Positions 12,458 to 14,428 of a DNA stretch of 14,428 nucleotides are shown here, one piece after another. This DNA is from an uncultured bacterium (lineage in GTDB: Bacteria > Cyanobacteriota > Vampirovibrionia > Gastranaerophilales > Gastranaerophilaceae): positions 1 through 14,428 of the forward strand of contig CAMVQX010000025.1 in assembly GCA_947169755.1 (NCBI GenBank). The letters are read 5' to 3'. Each line of letters starts with the position of its first letter. Within the stretch, counting starts at the first letter, position 1. The position numbers were made by a program, and so were the translations under genes. The notes under the pieces were generated by a model. It did not search any database. It was not told where the DNA came from and saw only the letters and a program-made list of their open reading frames with translations.

Positions 12458-13339
12458 ATGCAAATATTCACTGAACTAAATAAAAATCCTAATCTTTCAC
12501 TTGCGCTCGGTTATTTTGACGGAGTGCATTTAGGACATCAGGCGGTAATAAAAGGAGCAGTCGAATATGCACACAAAAACTCTAAAAAATCTGCAGTAAT
12601 TACCTTTAAAGACCACCCTTGCTGCTATTTATGGGGAGTTTGTCCAAAATATATCTTGACAAGAGAAAATCGTCGAAAACATATTGAAAATCTTGGAGTC
12701 GACTATCTATATGAAATAGATTTTGAAAGCATTTGTAATTTAAATGCTGATGAATATTTGCAAAATATAATAATAAAGCATTTTACTCCGTCAGCAATTT
12801 TTACCGGCTGGAATCACACTTTTGGACACAACAAACGAGGAAACGCTGAATATTTGCATCAACACGCAACAAATTACGAGTATTACGAAATAGAACCAAA
12901 ATCTTTTAATAATGAAATAATTAGCAGCACAACAATCAGAGAATTACTCACCAAAGGAAAAATCGAGCAGGCAAACAGTATGCTGGGGTATAAATTTTCT
13001 ATAACAGGAACTGTTATAGAAGGCAATAAAATCGGAAGAACTATCGGTTTTAAAACAGCAAATATAAAATATCCTTCTGAATTAATAGATTTGCCGTTTG
13101 GAGTTTATGATGTATGGGCAAATAATAAAAAAGCGATAGCAAATTTTGGAGTAAGACCGACTGTGGACGGCCACCAAGCAGTTCTTGAAGTTCATATTTT
13201 AAATTTTGATGAAGATATTTATGGGCAAGAAATTACAATTGAATTCAACAGAATGCTCCGCCCTGAAAAAAAATTCCAATCCTTGGAAGAATTAAAAAAG
13301 CAAATAAAATCGGATATAAAAAGTATAACCGTTCGTTAA
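12458..13339 (+). CDS. ribF: Bifunctional riboflavin kinase/FMN adenylyltransferase
   Basis: RibF phosphorylates riboflavin to FMN and adenylates FMN to FAD. With the start at 12458 it has 293 aa. The N-terminal nucleotidyltransferase domain shows GYFDGVHLGH (18-27, His24/His27) and ISSTTIRELL (the SSTxIR motif, about 157-166). The C-terminal riboflavin kinase domain shows GNKIGRTIGFKTANI (about 185-199), FGVYDVW, ANFGVRPTV and LEVHILNFDEDIYGQ with the catalytic Glu. The usual GFPTANI is GFKTANI here, losing the Pro but keeping Thr and Asn. The frame is open back to an ATG at 12401, but that codon lies inside the hairpin element and the 19 extra residues match nothing in RibF. Starting at MQIF places FDGVH about 20 residues in, near the family norm of about 25. 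No clear Shine-Dalgarno; TATAAA lies six bases before this ATG. No FMN riboswitch is present. Confidence 0.94.
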   Translation: MQIFTELNKNPNLSLALGYFDGVHLGHQAVIKGAVEYAHKNSKKSAVITFKDHPCCYLWGVCPKYILTRENRRKHIENLGVDYLYEIDFESICNLNADEYLQNIIIKHFTPSAIFTGWNHTFGHNKRGNAEYLHQHATNYEYYEIEPKSFNNEIISSTTIRELLTKGKIEQANSMLGYKFSITGTVIEGNKIGRTIGFKTANIKYPSELIDLPFGVYDVWANNKKAIANFGVRPTVDGHQAVLEVHILNFDEDIYGQEITIEFNRMLRPEKKFQSLEELKKQIKSDIKSITVR

Positions 13340-13346
13340 TAATATA

Positions 13347-14428
13347 TTACACTATACACTTTTTAAATTCTTTTATAAAATCTTCAACAATATCACCTAT
13401 TTCACTTTGATCAACTTTAGAAAGAGGAAGCTGAATTTCTCTATTTTCAGGGCTGTCTAAACCATCATAAGTAATATCAATTATTATTTTTGCAAAACCA
13501 GGATAAATTATATTTAAAGAACCGTTAAATTTTTTATTTTTAAGTTTAAATACACACTGCTCGTCTGTAATATACTGCTCAATTTCGGTTGCAAACAATT
13601 TTTCTTCGTATGCTTTTTGAAGTCGGAAAAATACAGGCGAAATCTCTTTTTCAAGTTTTTTAGAATACATTTTTCTAAAAAGTTTATAATTTTTCACATC
13701 ATCATTAAGCCATTCTTCAGTCTTTTCTTCTTTTTGATCAAATACGTAGTCTGCGTTTGTGGCAAGTGCTTCAGACAGAGATTTTATCGCATCATTTTCA
13801 AATATATCATAGATTTTACCTGAAATATCAGTAATACCTGCACATATTTCAAAATTAATATTCTCTTTTATTTTATTCAATACAACAAGCGCTCCGTTAA
13901 AATCAGTATTCGGCATAAATATATAAACATTAACGCCCTGACCTGAAGCTATAATATCACCTGCTCTTGTAGATTTTTTCAAAGCATTGACAAATGCTTC
14001 ATATGAATAATTTGTCTTACTTTCACTTGATGGAGATAATGCCATAAAAATTCCTTTAGTAAGCAAATCTTTATCAATAGTATTTTCAATAACATTTTTT
14101 GAACAAGTATAAAATCCACTGAATTCATCTAATAATTTATGTTGTGCTAATAATTTTTCATTTCTCAAATTAATAAGTTTCAGAGAATTGCGTTTGATAT
14201 TATTTACTATACGCAAAACAAATTCATAATCAGGAGCATCCGACATTATAAAATCATCTATCCCTATATCAGATGCTTTTAAAATTAAATCATTAGTTTC
14301 TGCAACAAATATAGTACACAGGTTTTCGAATCCGCTAAGCTTTTTTATCAAATTAAGAGTTTTTTTCTGTTCACTTTCATGAACCAGAACAATATTTGCA
14401 TTAGATAAAGTTACCTCGGTTAATGCAT
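13347..14428 (-). CDS. Pseudo-receiver protein with degenerate GGDEF-like domain, N-terminus beyond right edge
   Basis: The minus-strand frame is open from the window edge (first full codon 14426-14424) to the stop at 13349-13347, 359 visible residues, so the true start lies outside. The beginning reads as the second half of a receiver domain (NIVLVHESE, FVAETND, IGIDDFIMSDAPDYEFVLRI). The switch Lys-Pro is missing, with Ser-Asp in its place. A helical linker (about 75-110) is followed by a region with the outline of a GGDEF domain (about 110-230: KSTRAGDIIASGQGVNVYIF, ICAGITDISG, SLSEALATNADYVFD). The GGDEF signature itself is replaced by GQGVN, so no cyclase activity is expected. The last 110 residues are of unknown type, with a beta-rich stretch near the end (SLNIIYPGFAKIIIDITYDG). 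Its front end resembles that of the kinase at 1447-3126. It is convergent with ribF, with a 7-base gap. Likely a signalling protein; the target is unknown. Confidence 0.7.
   Translation of the reverse strand, partial: ALTEVTLSNANIVLVHESEQKKTLNLIKKLSGFENLCTIFVAETNDLILKASDIGIDDFIMSDAPDYEFVLRIVNNIKRNSLKLINLRNEKLLAQHKLLDEFSGFYTCSKNVIENTIDKDLLTKGIFMALSPSSESKTNYSYEAFVNALKKSTRAGDIIASGQGVNVYIFMPNTDFNGALVVLNKIKENINFEICAGITDISGKIYDIFENDAIKSLSEALATNADYVFDQKEEKTEEWLNDDVKNYKLFRKMYSKKLEKEISPVFFRLQKAYEEKLFATEIEQYITDEQCVFKLKNKKFNGSLNIIYPGFAKIIIDITYDGLDSPENREIQLPLSKVDQSEIGDIVEDFIKEFKKCIV

Noticed and set aside
14349..14351. TTG as start of the last minus-strand gene
   Set aside because: The frame stays open upstream to the window edge and reads as receiver-domain sequence, so the TTG is an internal Leu.

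Overview
The window is AT-rich bacterial chromosome with tightly packed genes on both strands and no gene-free stretch over about 150 bases. Several features suggest a gut-type, non-photosynthetic relative of cyanobacteria (Vampirovibrionia/Melainabacteria, most likely Gastranaerophilales). These are a Ycf23/DUF561 protein, a family otherwise known from cyanobacteria and algal plastids; a pseudopilin with the MKKAFTLAEVLITL-type N-terminus that I recall as abundant in that group; an MlaE-type permease, which implies an outer membrane; and A/T-biased codons with the standard code. The assignment is inference from families, not from a search.

Layout. 1-1371 (minus): a PHP-domain phosphoesterase gene followed by the start of a secreted-protein gene that runs off the left edge. 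1447-3126 (plus): a cytoplasmic sensor histidine kinase with a degenerate receiver domain and a GAF-like region. 3139-4050 (minus): a lineage-type membrane-anchored protein of unknown function. 4180-5923 (plus): a CheY-like response regulator and, one base later, a degenerate GspE/PilB-like ATPase. 5925-7364 (minus): a PDZ-less secreted HtrA-like protease and an MlaE lipid-transport permease. 7511-8269 (plus): ycf23, whose promoter carries a perfect Fur-superfamily-type 7-1-7 palindrome; a terminator follows. 8366-9028 (plus): a pseudopilin. 9079-10477 (plus): an NfeD-stomatin operon from a near-consensus promoter, closed by a terminator. 10607-13339 (plus): aspS, a long hairpin repeat, then ribF. 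13347-14428 (minus): a second pseudo-receiver protein with a degenerate GGDEF-like domain, cut by the right edge.

How the genes fit together. Housekeeping genes (aspS, ribF) sit among envelope functions (protease, MlaE, NfeD/stomatin, pseudopilin) and a cluster of signalling genes. The signalling part is the least ordinary. It holds a kinase and a terminal protein that share a 'receiver without the switch lysine plus helical linker' front end, and an intact CheY-like regulator co-expressed with a secretion-type ATPase that has lost most catalytic boxes. This could be a signalling circuit that does not drive pilus extension directly.

Two regulatory patterns stand out: the Fur/PerR/Zur-like operator at ycf23, and a recurring arrangement in which Shine-Dalgarno-less genes (PHP, kinase, mlaE, possibly ribF) have a -10-like hexamer exactly six bases before the start codon, which would give leaderless mRNAs.
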